Notes: a model not told the origin generated them from the sequence alone. Counted from the first letter of the stretch, positions 26,317 to 35,803 are shown. The stretch is DNA of 64,000 nucleotides from Desulfomicrobium sp. ZS1 (GCF_024204645.1 NZ_CP100351.1:2542001-2606000); one strand, 5' to 3'. Numbers and translations are program-made.

Positions 26317-27654
26317 ATGAAACGTTTTGCTCTCGTAGCCCTGGTCGCCGCCCTGCTGTTCAGCATGGTCACCAGCGCTTCCGCCACCGAACTGAAAGTT
26401 CGTGGCAACATCGACGTGTACGGTATGTGGTCCGCCAACCTGAAGGATTTCGATTCCGACAAGGCTGATGGCGACAACTACACCACCAACCAGCGCATGC
26501 GCACATACTTTGACTACGTAGCCAGTGAAAACCTCAAGGCCGTCCTTGGCCTGGAAATCGACAACGATTGGGGTGCTGACTCCGCTTCCGACTGGGGCAC
26601 CGACGGCAAGGGCAACATCGAAGTGAAGCACGCCTACCTGGACTTCAACTTCCCTGACACCCAGGTCAACGTCAAAGCCGGTCTGCAGTACGTAGCCCTG
26701 CCCAGCATCTTCGGAAACCCCGTCTTCGAAGATGACGCTGCCGCCATCGTTGTCAGCGCTCCTGTCAACGATATGTTCGCAGTTGCTGTCGGCTACACCC
26801 GTGGCATTGATGGTAGCACCTCTTTCTCCGCCGGTGAAGGCGAAGACAAAGACGACAAGGACATGGCTTTTATCGCCGCCCCTGTCACCCTTGATGGCTT
26901 CAGCATCGCGCCTTACTTTGGCTATGCTTGGATCGGTGAAAATGTAGATAACACGGCTGCGTACTGGACCATCAACTCCACCGCTGATAACGTGTTGGTG
27001 CCCGCCAGCGAAGGGGATTTAACTGACGATGCAACCGTTTGGGTACTGGGCGCCAATGCCGAACTGACCATGTTCGATCCTCTGACCTTCGCCGCTGACC
27101 TGATCTATGGCGAGTTGGAAAACGACGATTACGAAACCAAGGGTTGGTACGGCGCTCTGGCCGCTTCCTACAAGATGGACATCATGACCGCCACCCTGTT
27201 CACCACCTACTTCTCCGGTGCTGACGAAGATGGCGACGAAGACAACTACCTGCCGACTCTGTCCGAAGGTTGGGGCCTGACTCCTTACATCGGCGGCGTT
27301 CGCGCTTTCAGCACCTCTTGGGATACCTTCTCCGGTATTGATGCCGACATGAACCTGGCTTCCTGGGTTGTCGGTCTGAAGCTCGCCAAGATCCAGTTCA
27401 TCGACAAGCTGTCCCACGACCTGACCATCGCTTACGCCATGGGCACTAACGATGAAGATGCCACCAATGCTGACGGCGATCACTATGCCTTCGACGAAGA
27501 AGATTCCGCTTGGGAAGTGTACTTTGTCAACAAGTACATGATCTATGAAAACCTGGCCGCCATCAACGAACTGGGCTTTTTCGCCCCTGAGTTCGACGAC
27601 GCCGAAGAAGACAATTCCTACTTCGCCACCGTCGGCTTCCAGTACAAGTTCTAA
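26317..27654 (+). CDS. Desulfovibrio-type outer-membrane porin, copy 1
   Basis: 445 residues from ATG 26317 (AAAGGAGAAAG upstream). A clean signal peptide (MKRFALVALVAALLFSMVTSASA) precedes the mature start TELKVRGNIDVYGMWSANLKD. The chain is acidic, rich in beta strands, and ends in the insertion signal FQYKF. It belongs to the homotrimeric porin family abundant in Desulfovibrionales. The high proportion of preferred codons suggests strong expression. A paralogue follows at 28192-29553 with the same mature N-terminus and the same downstream terminator. Confidence 0.9.
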   Translation: MKRFALVALVAALLFSMVTSASATELKVRGNIDVYGMWSANLKDFDSDKADGDNYTTNQRMRTYFDYVASENLKAVLGLEIDNDWGADSASDWGTDGKGNIEVKHAYLDFNFPDTQVNVKAGLQYVALPSIFGNPVFEDDAAAIVVSAPVNDMFAVAVGYTRGIDGSTSFSAGEGEDKDDKDMAFIAAPVTLDGFSIAPYFGYAWIGENVDNTAAYWTINSTADNVLVPASEGDLTDDATVWVLGANAELTMFDPLTFAADLIYGELENDDYETKGWYGALAASYKMDIMTATLFTTYFSGADEDGDEDNYLPTLSEGWGLTPYIGGVRAFSTSWDTFSGIDADMNLASWVVGLKLAKIQFIDKLSHDLTIAYAMGTNDEDATNADGDHYAFDEEDSAWEVYFVNKYMIYENLAAINELGFFAPEFDDAEEDNSYFATVGFQYKF

Positions 27655-27680
27655 TTCGGGTTTTCACACCTGACGCCTTG

Positions 27681-27714
27681 GGGCCGGAGACGCAAAACTC
27701 CGGCCCTTTTTTTT
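27681..27714 (+). terminator. Terminator of porin copy 1
   Basis: GGGCCGGAG and CTCCGGCCC form a stem around ACGCAAAA, followed by eight T. The same sequence recurs after porin copy 2. Confidence 0.95.
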
Positions 27715-28191
27715 GCCATCAAGCCTGGCTCCGCCTGAGTTTCGCATCCCGATCTATCCAAAATAGACCTTTCCAGTCGCACGAATCACACGCAGCGCAG
27801 AGACGTGGATATTCATGTCTGCGAGGCTTCATCTAAGATGCCCCCCTGACCCAGCCAACTACATTAACGCAAGCGTAGAAAAGTATCCAACGCAGTAAGT
27901 ACAAAAATGCGCATTTGAAAAAAATTAGCTTACGTATCCATCGTTTCACTTTTTTTACAGCCGAAGATCCAGACATTCGCAAAACATAGTCAGCAACGAT
28001 ACACCTGTTTTAACTAACTAGCACACCTACTTATTTTTTTCATAACTCCCTCTAAAAATACGACCATGTTTTTATAAAAAACTAACACTACTCCTAATTT
28101 CAAACACAGGAGCAAGCTGTACAGAGATGGAATGCGTTTTTCTGTCGGCTGTCAGATGTTTTTAAAAACACAAAGGTTAAAGGAGGAAGTT
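27715..28191 (+). other. AT-rich leader between the two porin genes
   Basis: No gene is seen in these 477 bases. From about 27890 onward the DNA is far richer in A and T than the surroundings, with several T and A runs (28031-28090), as in the upstream region of a strongly or variably expressed gene. No single promoter stands out by inspection. A short in-frame extension from ATG 28132 into the porin gene lacks a ribosome site. Confidence 0.5.
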
Positions 28192-29553
28192 GTGAAAACA
28201 CGTTTTATCTTGCACTGCGCGGCATCGATTGTGCTGTGCGCCGTCCTGGCTGCCAGCGCGTCGGCTACGGAACTGAAAGTTCGTGGCAACCTGGATGTCT
28301 ACGGCATGTGGTCCACCAATCTTAAGGACCATAACTCCGAAGTCAGCGATGCCGACAACTACATGACCACCCAGCGCATGCGCACCTACTTCGACTATGT
28401 CGCCAACGAAAACCTCAAGGCCGTCCTGGGCCTGGAAATCGACAACGTCTGGGGCGACAATTTGGACAACGTCGGCGGCGACTGGGGCACAGATGGCAAG
28501 GGCAATATCGAAGTGAAGCACGCTTACATGGACTTCACCCTCCCGGAAAGCCAGGTCAACATCAAGGCCGGCCTCCAGTACGTGGCCCTACCCAGCGTCT
28601 TCGGCAACCCTGTTTTTGAAAATGATGCTGCCGCTCTGGTGGTCAGCGCACCCCTCACCGACATGCTTGGCTTGGCCGTCGGCTACTCACGTGGCGTAGA
28701 TGGTAGTTATAACACCGCAAGCGCTGAGAGCAATTCTCCGCTTTACGGCGAGAATAAAGATGACGTCGATATGGCCTTCCTGCTCGCCCCCATCAAACTT
28801 GATGGGTTTGCCGTTAGTCCGTACGTCGCATATGCGTGGTTAGGTCAAAACACGCTGCATGCCGATCTGGATGGCGATGGCGTTTTCGACGTCATGGCTA
28901 CCGATGACGCCACCGCGTTGGTCTTTGGCGCCAATGCTGAACTGACCATGTTCGACCCACTGACCTTTGCCGCCGACTTCATCTACGGCCAGTCAAACTG
29001 GCAATACGAAGATTCTGACATTGACTCCGACGGCTGGTATGCCGCCCTAGCAGCATCTTATAAATTTGACGTGCTGACCGCCACCCTGTTTACCACCTAT
29101 GCTACTGGCTTTTCCGATGTATCTGACGACGACATTGGTGTTCTTCCAACTCTCGCAGAAGGCTGGGGCCTGAGCCCGTACATCGGCGGCGTGCGAGCTT
29201 TCAGCACGACATATGACTCTTTTGCCACAGACACCTTGGGTGTCGGCTCCGATGGCACGGGTCTTTGGACCATGGGCCTCGTGCTGGACAACATCTCCTT
29301 CGTGGACAAGCTGTCTCACACGCTGGTCCTTGCCTATGCCCAGGGCACTAGTGACGAAGACTCCATAGCCCTTTTCACCGAAGAGGATTCCGGTGTTGAG
29401 GCGTACCTGGTCAACAAATACATGATCTACGAAAACCTGGCCGCCATCAACGAACTGGGCTACTTCTCCGGCTCCAGCGAAGATCTGGAAGATCTCGACT
29501 ACGACCTCGACGCTTCCTACTTCGCAACCCTCGGCTTTTCGTACAAGTTCTAG
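28192..29553 (+). CDS. Desulfovibrio-type outer-membrane porin, copy 2
   Basis: 453 residues. The start is the GTG at 28192: AAAGGAGG lies five bases upstream and it opens a normal signal peptide (MKTRFILHCAASIVLCAVLAASASA). The mature protein begins TELKVRGNLDVYGMWSTNLKD and ends FSYKF. It shares long blocks with copy 1, such as MRTYFDYVA, GNIEVKHAY and ELTMFDPLTFAAD, and diverges mainly in the segments corresponding to extracellular loops. It is thus a tandem duplicate, with loop variation suggesting altered specificity or surface exposure. Confidence 0.9.
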   Translation: MKTRFILHCAASIVLCAVLAASASATELKVRGNLDVYGMWSTNLKDHNSEVSDADNYMTTQRMRTYFDYVANENLKAVLGLEIDNVWGDNLDNVGGDWGTDGKGNIEVKHAYMDFTLPESQVNIKAGLQYVALPSVFGNPVFENDAAALVVSAPLTDMLGLAVGYSRGVDGSYNTASAESNSPLYGENKDDVDMAFLLAPIKLDGFAVSPYVAYAWLGQNTLHADLDGDGVFDVMATDDATALVFGANAELTMFDPLTFAADFIYGQSNWQYEDSDIDSDGWYAALAASYKFDVLTATLFTTYATGFSDVSDDDIGVLPTLAEGWGLSPYIGGVRAFSTTYDSFATDTLGVGSDGTGLWTMGLVLDNISFVDKLSHTLVLAYAQGTSDEDSIALFTEEDSGVEAYLVNKYMIYENLAAINELGYFSGSSEDLEDLDYDLDASYFATLGFSYKF

Positions 29554-29580
29554 ACCAGCTTTTTACATCTGACGCCATCT

Positions 29581-29612
29581 GGGCCGGAGACGCAAAACTC
29601 CGGCCCTTTTTC
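29581..29612 (+). terminator. Terminator of porin copy 2
   Basis: The same GGGCCGGAG-ACGCAAAA-CTCCGGCCC hairpin as at 27681, followed by TTTTTCATTT. The conserved bases before it (TGACGCC) are shared too. Confidence 0.95.
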
Positions 29613-29768
29613 ATTTGCGAGCGGCCTTCATGAGGGGTGAACCGTGCCGTCGGCGCTTCACGCCTGATGAAGGAATTGACTTTTGAGGGGTTCGGGGCAT
29701 AGACTTTTTTGGATTCGCAAAGCGACTCCCTGGGAAAGGGGATGGATTTCGCGCCGTTGCCCGACATA

Positions 29769-29838
29769 GCCCGCCTTCGCGGGAATGACAGAGGTGTGGA
29801 CGCCTTTTCTTGTCATTCCCGCGAAGGCGGGAATCCAT
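29769..29838. repeat. Two opposed short palindromes (ATTCCCGC family)
   Basis: CCCGC-CTTC-GCGGGAATGACA at 29769-29790 faces TGTCATTCCCGC-GAAG-GCGGGAATCCAT at 29811-29838, so the pair forms a larger inverted repeat with a 20-base centre. It lies in the 332-base gap before hisD, which otherwise has no gene. Confidence 0.75.
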
Positions 29839-29885
29839 GCCTTTATCCGTCAATCACCCCACAACGAACCCATGCGAGAGCATTC

Positions 29886-31196
29886 ATGCCTTTGAGATTT
29901 CTTGAATATTCGTCACCCAATGACTGGACCGCCATCGCGTCCTGGATGGCGCGCCGTGATGCCGGCGAGGACAATGTCGAGCCTCTGGTGCGAGACATTC
30001 TGGCCCAGGTTCGTAAACGCGGCGACGAGGCCGTAGCGGAATACACCCGGCGCTTTGACTGCCCGTCGCTGAGCGCTGCTGGGCTGCCGGTGCCCAAGGC
30101 CGATATCAGCCGCGCCCTGGAACTGATACCCGCAGAGGACGCGGCCATCATCCGCGAAGCCGCCGCCAACATCCGCGATTTCCACCTGCGTCAGAAGCAG
30201 AACTCCTGGATCACCACCCCGGCCCCCGGCACCACACTGGGCCAACTCGTGCTGCCAGTGGACCGCGCCGGGCTCTACGTCCCCGGCGGTCAGGGCGGGG
30301 AGACGCCGCTCATTTCAAGCCTGCTCATGAACGCCATCCCGGCGCAGGTCGCAGGGGTGGGGGCCATCTGCGTGGTCAGTCCGCCGCGCAAGGACGGCAC
30401 CCTCAACCCGTATATTCTGGCCACCGCCGCCATTCTCGGCATCGACACCATGTTCATGTGTGGTTCGGCATGGGCCATAGCGGCCCTGGCTTACGGCACG
30501 GAATCCATCCCACGGGTCGATGTCATCGCCGGTCCCGGCAACATCTTCGTGACCACAGCCAAGCGGCTGCTGGTCGGACAGGTCGGCATCGACATGATCG
30601 CGGGACCGAGCGAAATCGCCATCCTGGCCGACTCCACCGCCAAGCCGAAATGGCTGGCCGCGGACATGCTCTCCCAGGCCGAGCACGACCCGCTGGCTTC
30701 AAGCATCCTCATTTCTGCGGACACGCAGCTCCTGGAAGAGGTCAAAAAGGAACTGGCCCAGCAGCTTCCCGCGCTGCCACGCCAGGAAATCGCATCCAAA
30801 TCCCTGTCCGAGTGGAGCGCGCTCATTCATGTGCCAGATCTTGAAATGGGCATGGATCTCATCAACCGCTTGGCTCCCGAGCATTTCGAACTGAGCGTGG
30901 CCGACCCCTGGGCGCTCGTCGGCGCGGTGCGCAACGCAGGGGCCGTTTTCATGGGCCACAGCACGCCCGAACCCGTAGGCGATTATTTTGCGGGACCAAA
31001 CCACGTGCTGCCCACTCTTTCCACGGCGCGCTTTTCATCGGCCCTGTCGGTGGACACTTTTTGCAAAAAAACAAGCCTGATCTGCACTGACCAGGCCTAC
31101 ATGAACAGTCACGGTTCCAAGGTGGCCCGTCTGGCCCGCCTGGAAGGGCTGGAAGCTCATGCCCGTAGCGTCGAACAACGTTTGGAGAACCCATGA
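29886..31196 (+). CDS. hisD: Histidinol dehydrogenase
   Basis: 436 residues from ATG 29886. It catalyses the last two oxidation steps of histidine synthesis, histidinol to histidine, with NAD and zinc. Visible signatures: VDRAGLYVPGGQGGETPLISS, DVIAGPGNIFVTTAKRLL, GIDMIAGPSEIAILAD, LSQAEHDPLASS with the catalytic and zinc-site residues, and EPVGDYFAGPNHVLPT. The length is normal. The ribosome site is weak (GAGAG). It is followed by purC with an ATGA overlap. No other his gene is nearby, so the pathway is scattered in this genome. Confidence 0.97.
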   Translation: MPLRFLEYSSPNDWTAIASWMARRDAGEDNVEPLVRDILAQVRKRGDEAVAEYTRRFDCPSLSAAGLPVPKADISRALELIPAEDAAIIREAAANIRDFHLRQKQNSWITTPAPGTTLGQLVLPVDRAGLYVPGGQGGETPLISSLLMNAIPAQVAGVGAICVVSPPRKDGTLNPYILATAAILGIDTMFMCGSAWAIAALAYGTESIPRVDVIAGPGNIFVTTAKRLLVGQVGIDMIAGPSEIAILADSTAKPKWLAADMLSQAEHDPLASSILISADTQLLEEVKKELAQQLPALPRQEIASKSLSEWSALIHVPDLEMGMDLINRLAPEHFELSVADPWALVGAVRNAGAVFMGHSTPEPVGDYFAGPNHVLPTLSTARFSSALSVDTFCKKTSLICTDQAYMNSHGSKVARLARLEGLEAHARSVEQRLENP

Positions 31197-32092
31197 AAAT
31201 CGTTACCAAAACAAAAATCCGTGAATTTCCGCTCCTCTCTCGCGGAAAAGTCCGCGATATCTACGAAATCGACCCACAGACCCTGCTTATCGTGACCACG
31301 GACCGCATGTCCGCCTTTGACGTGATCATGAACGAGCCCATCCCCTACAAGGGCGTGGTCCTCAATCAGATCACCCTCTTCTGGATGGACGCCTTCAAGG
31401 ACCTGGCCGCCAACCACCTTCTGGCCACGGACGTGCGCGACTTTCCCGCCGCCCTGGCCCCATACGCGGATGAACTGGAAGGCCGGGCCGTAGTGGTCCG
31501 CAAGGCCAAACCCCTGCCCATCGAGTGCATTGTGCGCGGCTACCTGACCGGCTCGGGCTTCAAAGACTACAAGGCCACCGGATCAGTCTGCGGATACAAA
31601 CTGCCCACCGGGCTGGTTGATTCCGCCAAACTGGAAACTCCGCTCTTCACCCCGTCGACCAAGGCGGACCTTGGCGCTCACGATGAAAACATCACCCTGG
31701 CCGATGCCAAATCACGCATCGGTGAAGGGCTGCTCAAAAAGATCCAGGAACTGTCCCTGGCCATCTATTCACGCGGGCGCGATCTGGCCGCGCAGCGCGG
31801 CATCATCATCGCCGACACCAAGTTCGAGTTCGGACTGAACGAAAAGGACATCCTGCTCATCGACGAGGTCATGACCCCGGACTCCTCCCGTTTCTGGCCT
31901 GCGGACAGGTACATCCCGGGCCAGTCGCAACCTAGTTTCGACAAGCAGTATCTGCGCGACTGGCTGAGCAGCACGGACTGGGACAAGACCCCTCCGCCCC
32001 CGGCGCTGCCCGCCGAAGTCATCGCCGAAACACAGAAGAAATACCTGGAAGCCTTTGAACTGCTGACGGGTTCCCCTTTGCAATTGCCGTAA
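31193..32092 (+). CDS. purC: Phosphoribosylaminoimidazole-succinocarboxamide (SAICAR) synthase
   Basis: 299 residues. It joins aspartate to CAIR with ATP in de novo purine synthesis. Motifs: LSRGKVRDIYEI (nucleotide binding), LLIVTTDRMSAFDVIM, PIECIVRGYLTGSGFKDY, and FEFGLNEKDILLIDEVMTPDSSRFW near the end. The approximately 300-residue form is the longer, eukaryote-like class found in many delta- and other proteobacteria. The ATG overlaps the hisD stop by four bases, so the two are translationally coupled. fabI follows 26 bases later. Confidence 0.97.
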   Translation: MKIVTKTKIREFPLLSRGKVRDIYEIDPQTLLIVTTDRMSAFDVIMNEPIPYKGVVLNQITLFWMDAFKDLAANHLLATDVRDFPAALAPYADELEGRAVVVRKAKPLPIECIVRGYLTGSGFKDYKATGSVCGYKLPTGLVDSAKLETPLFTPSTKADLGAHDENITLADAKSRIGEGLLKKIQELSLAIYSRGRDLAAQRGIIIADTKFEFGLNEKDILLIDEVMTPDSSRFWPADRYIPGQSQPSFDKQYLRDWLSSTDWDKTPPPPALPAEVIAETQKKYLEAFELLTGSPLQLP

Positions 32093-32118
32093 GGCGCAAA
32101 CATTACCGGAGAAAATCC

Positions 32119-32883
32119 ATGCTCGTTCAAGGGAAGAAAGCCCTGATTTTCGGCGTGGCCAACGACAAGAGCATCGCCTACGCCATTGCCAAGGAGCTCA
32201 AGGACAACGGTGCGTCCATCGCGCTGAGCTACGCAGGAGAGGCGCTCAAGAAACGGGTCGAGCCCATCCATGAGGAACTCGGCAGCGAATTCATGTTCCA
32301 GTGCGACGTGGCCGACGACGCGGCTATCGCCGAGTCCGCCGAGATCGTGAAGGAGAAATGGGGCAGTTTCGACATCCTCGTTCATTCCGTGGCCTTCGCC
32401 AATCGCGATGACCTGAAAGGCCGCTACGTGGACACCTCCCGCGACGGGTTCCATCTGGCCATGGACATTTCAGCCTACTCGCTGGTGGCCTTGTGCAAGG
32501 CGTTCGATCCATTGCTGAGCGACAACGGCTCGGTCATGGCCATGACCTATTACGGTGCGGAAAAGGTCATCACCAATTACAACATCATGGGAGTGGCCAA
32601 GGCCGCGCTGGAGTGCAGCGTGCGCTACCTGGCCATGGACCTGGGCGAACGCGGCATTCGCGTCAACGCCATCAGCGCCGGGCCGCTCAAAACCCTGGCC
32701 TCGTCCGGCATCTCCGGCTTCAAGACCATCCTGTCCACCATCGAGGAACGCGCCCCGCTGCGCCGCAACATCATCCAGGAAGACGTAGGCAAGACCGGCC
32801 TCTTCCTGGCCTCGGACCTGTCCCGCGCCATCACCGGCGAGGTCATCTACGTGGACTCGGGATACAACATCATGGGCATCTGA
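32119..32883 (+). CDS. fabI: Enoyl-[acyl-carrier-protein] reductase
   Basis: 254 residues. It reduces trans-2-enoyl-ACP with NADH in the last step of each fatty-acid elongation cycle. It is a short-chain dehydrogenase fold with the FabI form of the nucleotide loop (IFGVANDKSIAYAIAKEL). SVAFANRDDLKG and the catalytic Tyr-x6-Lys set follow (MTYYGAEKVITNYNIMGVAKAALE), then INAISAGPLKTLASSGI. GGAG precedes the ATG. It is third in the hisD-purC-fabI run and is followed by a strong terminator. Confidence 0.97.
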   Translation: MLVQGKKALIFGVANDKSIAYAIAKELKDNGASIALSYAGEALKKRVEPIHEELGSEFMFQCDVADDAAIAESAEIVKEKWGSFDILVHSVAFANRDDLKGRYVDTSRDGFHLAMDISAYSLVALCKAFDPLLSDNGSVMAMTYYGAEKVITNYNIMGVAKAALECSVRYLAMDLGERGIRVNAISAGPLKTLASSGISGFKTILSTIEERAPLRRNIIQEDVGKTGLFLASDLSRAITGEVIYVDSGYNIMGI

Positions 32884-32904
32884 TGCCCGCTGTAAGCCTC
32901 TGGC

Positions 32905-32932
32905 AACCCCTTCCCACTGAAGGGGTTTTTTT
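32905..32932 (+). terminator. Terminator after fabI
   Basis: AACCCCTTC and GAAGGGGTT pair around CCACT, followed by TTTTT. A near copy ends the next gene (35662-35687). Confidence 0.93.
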
Positions 32933-33003
32933 GTGCCGGAGCTTTACCGCACCGATAGAATTCGTCCGCGACAAATCGAAACACGCCATTTTCGGAGCCT
33001 TGA

Positions 33004-35544
33004 ATGACCTCGACGCGATTTTCCTCCACCGCTCTGCCCACACGCAGACTTGCCGTTCTTATCCTGGCCTTTCTCCTGTCGGGCATGTGCGCCCTTGCCT
33101 ACCAGGTTGTCTGGGCCAGAATGCTCTCCCTTGTTTTCGGCAGCACCAATCAGGCCATATCAACGGTTCTGGCCGTCTTCATGCTGGGTCTGGCATTGGG
33201 GAGCCATGGCGGGGCGAAGTTGAGCAAGCGCGGAAAGAATCTTGGCGTCATTTACGGTTTGCTTGAAATCGCGCTCGGGTGTTACGCGCTCGCCTTCCCG
33301 TTCATTCTTTCCAACGCGGAATCGATACACGCCGCCATGTTCTCCGCGTCGTATGATTCCGAACTCTCTCTGGCCCTGTACAGATTTCTCATTGCCCTGG
33401 CATTGCTCATCATCCCGACATCCATCATGGGCGCGACCTTGCCTGTTCTGGCGCAGTATGTCGAAAAAGATGCAGGCAAGGCCGGTTCACGTATCGGAGT
33501 CCTGTACGCCATCAATACTTTCGGAGCAGCGCTTGGCTCCTTCTCCAGCGCGTTCCTTTCCATACCGTACTACGGGCTCAACTGGACCATCTATTTCGCG
33601 GCGATCCTGAACGTGACAATAGGTTTGGCCTGCGTCTTTCTTTTGCGCGACACGTTCTTGCAACATACTGAAAAACCGTCCACATTTTCAAAGAAAACAA
33701 GTAAAAACGATAAAAAGCCCAACCGCGCCGAAGACGCCGCAACGATTCCCTTCGCGGTTCCGATTTTCATTCTTTTTCTTGTCGGGACCATCGGCATGCT
33801 GCTTGAAAACGCATGGAGCCACGCGCTCGTCCTTGTTTTCGGGACCTCGGTATACGCATTCTCGACCATGCTCACGGCCTATCTCATCGGTCTTTCAGCC
33901 GGCTGCTATTTTTCCGCGAGATACCTGCTTTCCTATTGCTCCACCACATTCCTTGCAGGGCTCCTTATCCTTGACGGCGTGACCATCCTGGCAGTCACGC
34001 CGGCCATAGGTTTTCTTCCGTCGTGGTTCGTCACCGTCTTCGGGGATATGCAGGCCCGGTGGCATATGGTCATGGCCAAGGAATTCCTGGCCTGCGCCGC
34101 GCTCATGTTCATCCCGACCTTCATCGGAGGCGCGACGTTTCCCCTCTGTCTGCACATCATCACGCGCGCCGTGAAAAACCGGTCCGTGGAAACCGGCGTC
34201 TCCACTTCCATCGCCTACATCTGGAACACGGTCGGAAGCATTTGCGGAGCCCTGATCGCCGGCTTCATCATCATACCGCTGGCGGGATCGGAACGCTGCC
34301 TCATCATCGCGGCCAGCCTGGCGCTGGGCGGCGCGGCAGCGGTCATTCTCGGCACCAGGCCACAGGCTTCGTACCGGAAGGCTTTCGCAGGCGGCATCAT
34401 CCTTGTCGCACTGGCCGCGCCGGTCTTTTTCACCACGTGGGACGCGACAAAAATGAACTCCGGCGTCTACGTCTATTCAAAGTTCTTTGACTCCGACAGC
34501 GCCCTGGAACGGGAAATGAAGAACTACGAACTGATTTTCTACAAAGAGGGCTCAGCAAGCGTCGCGGTGCTTGAATCATCGCTCGGACACAGATTTCTGA
34601 GGGTCAACGGCAAGACGGACGGTTCCAGCGAGGGAGACAATACAACGCAGATGCTCCTGGGGTACCTGCCGTACCTGTATGCGCGAAATACGGCAGACGC
34701 CCTCGTCATCGGCTTGGGAACCGGCATTACATCGGCATGCGTACTTGATCTTCCCGTGGACTCAGTTGAAAGCATCGAGATTTCTCCGGAAGTCGTCGAA
34801 GCAGCCGGGTTCTTCTCCGCGCTGAACGAGCGCGTGTTCACCGATCCCCGCTCCACGCCTCGAATCCTCGATGGACGCACATGGCTTTCTTCCATGCCCA
34901 AAAAATACGACATGATCATTTCAGAGCCTTCAAACCCGTGGCAGACGGGCAACGCGAACCTCTTCACCGCGGATTTTTTCCGCATAGCCGGGAACAGGCT
35001 CAATGAAGGCGGCATTCTGTGCCAGTGGATACCGTATTACAACATGGACAGTTCGCATTTCAAACTGATCATAAAATCCCTGCAAAGTGTCTTTCCCTAC
35101 GTGCACCTGTGGATGTCCGGAACGGACACGTTCTTGCTCAGCTCGATGCAGCCGCTTGAAATCAATGCGCAACGCCTCAACAACCTGTTTGATCGTACGG
35201 AAGTCCGCAAAAAATTTGAAGACATGCACATTGAAACACCCGGATCTCTTCTGAGTTTCTATTACCTCAACACCGCGTCATTGCAGACGATGACCCAGGG
35301 CATAACTTCGTTGAACACGGATTCCTTCCCCGTCGTTGAATTCCATTCTCCGAAATTCCTGCTTGGCCCAAATCGGCCGGACATTTTTTTCGACATTCTC
35401 GAGGCGTCCTACGCGTCTTCCCTGGAGATTTCCGATTCCGACCTGGACACCAACGCGCGTATTCTCCACCGGCGGAACTTTTATTCCCGCTGGAGAATTC
35501 CAGACAGGGTCACGGAAGAAATGCTGCGGCGGTCAGTTTACTGA
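33004..35544 (+). CDS. Membrane-embedded spermidine-synthase-like fusion protein
   Basis: 846 residues. The first 480 hold about 14 hydrophobic helices in two blocks separated by a polar lysine-rich loop (about 220-245: KKTSKNDKKPNRAED). The C-terminal 350 residues have a Rossmann methyltransferase-like fold related to spermidine synthase: ALVIGLGTGITSACVLDLPVDSVESIEIS (shown as one region) and DMIISEPSNPWQTGNANLFT. The acidic pair that binds polyamine in true synthases is replaced (IISEPSNPW), so polyamine synthesis is unlikely. The architecture is the 'fused MFS/spermidine synthase' family of unknown function. It is flanked by near-identical terminators and a short repeat of the fabI end. 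Confidence 0.85.
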   Translation: MTSTRFSSTALPTRRLAVLILAFLLSGMCALAYQVVWARMLSLVFGSTNQAISTVLAVFMLGLALGSHGGAKLSKRGKNLGVIYGLLEIALGCYALAFPFILSNAESIHAAMFSASYDSELSLALYRFLIALALLIIPTSIMGATLPVLAQYVEKDAGKAGSRIGVLYAINTFGAALGSFSSAFLSIPYYGLNWTIYFAAILNVTIGLACVFLLRDTFLQHTEKPSTFSKKTSKNDKKPNRAEDAATIPFAVPIFILFLVGTIGMLLENAWSHALVLVFGTSVYAFSTMLTAYLIGLSAGCYFSARYLLSYCSTTFLAGLLILDGVTILAVTPAIGFLPSWFVTVFGDMQARWHMVMAKEFLACAALMFIPTFIGGATFPLCLHIITRAVKNRSVETGVSTSIAYIWNTVGSICGALIAGFIIIPLAGSERCLIIAASLALGGAAAVILGTRPQASYRKAFAGGIILVALAAPVFFTTWDATKMNSGVYVYSKFFDSDSALEREMKNYELIFYKEGSASVAVLESSLGHRFLRVNGKTDGSSEGDNTTQMLLGYLPYLYARNTADALVIGLGTGITSACVLDLPVDSVESIEISPEVVEAAGFFSALNERVFTDPRSTPRILDGRTWLSSMPKKYDMIISEPSNPWQTGNANLFTADFFRIAGNRLNEGGILCQWIPYYNMDSSHFKLIIKSLQSVFPYVHLWMSGTDTFLLSSMQPLEINAQRLNNLFDRTEVRKKFEDMHIETPGSLLSFYYLNTASLQTMTQGITSLNTDSFPVVEFHSPKFLLGPNRPDIFFDILEASYASSLEISDSDLDTNARILHRRNFYSRWRIPDRVTEEMLRRSVY

Positions 35545-35661
35545 ACAGTGCGTCAGCGTCCCTGACATCCATGAGTCGGCGATCCAAGCCGCCGCCTCTT
35601 CACAGGGCTGGAGAGGGTATTATCATGGGCATCTCAAGCCCCAGCACCCGCTACCGACACC

Positions 35662-35687
35662 AACCCCTTCCCGCGAAGGGGTTTTTT
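35662..35687 (+). terminator. Terminator after the spermidine-synthase-like gene
   Basis: AACCCCTTC-CCGC-GAAGGGGTT followed by TTTTG. It is nearly identical to the terminator after fabI. Confidence 0.92.
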
Positions 35688-35775
35688 GTTGGCTATCGGT
35701 TCATTCTTTTTCCATTCCGCCGCGTGGCATTGTCAGTCATGGTCCAATATGCATGGTGCCAAGAGACAGATGAAG

Positions 35776-35803
35776 ATGGATTCCCGCCTTCGCGGGAATG
35801 ACG
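35776..35803. repeat. Short intergenic palindrome (ATTCCCGC family)
   Basis: ATGGATTCCCGC, CTTC, GCGGGAATGACG: the canonical form of the family, opposed by the copy at 35914-35941. The 720-base gap 35545-36264 holds no gene, only these palindromes, a terminator and the 174-bp element. Confidence 0.8.

Noticed and set aside
33004-35544. Calling the membrane fusion gene a true spermidine synthase (speE)
   Set aside because: The residues that bind polyamines are replaced and a large membrane domain is attached, so the enzyme name would be misleading.
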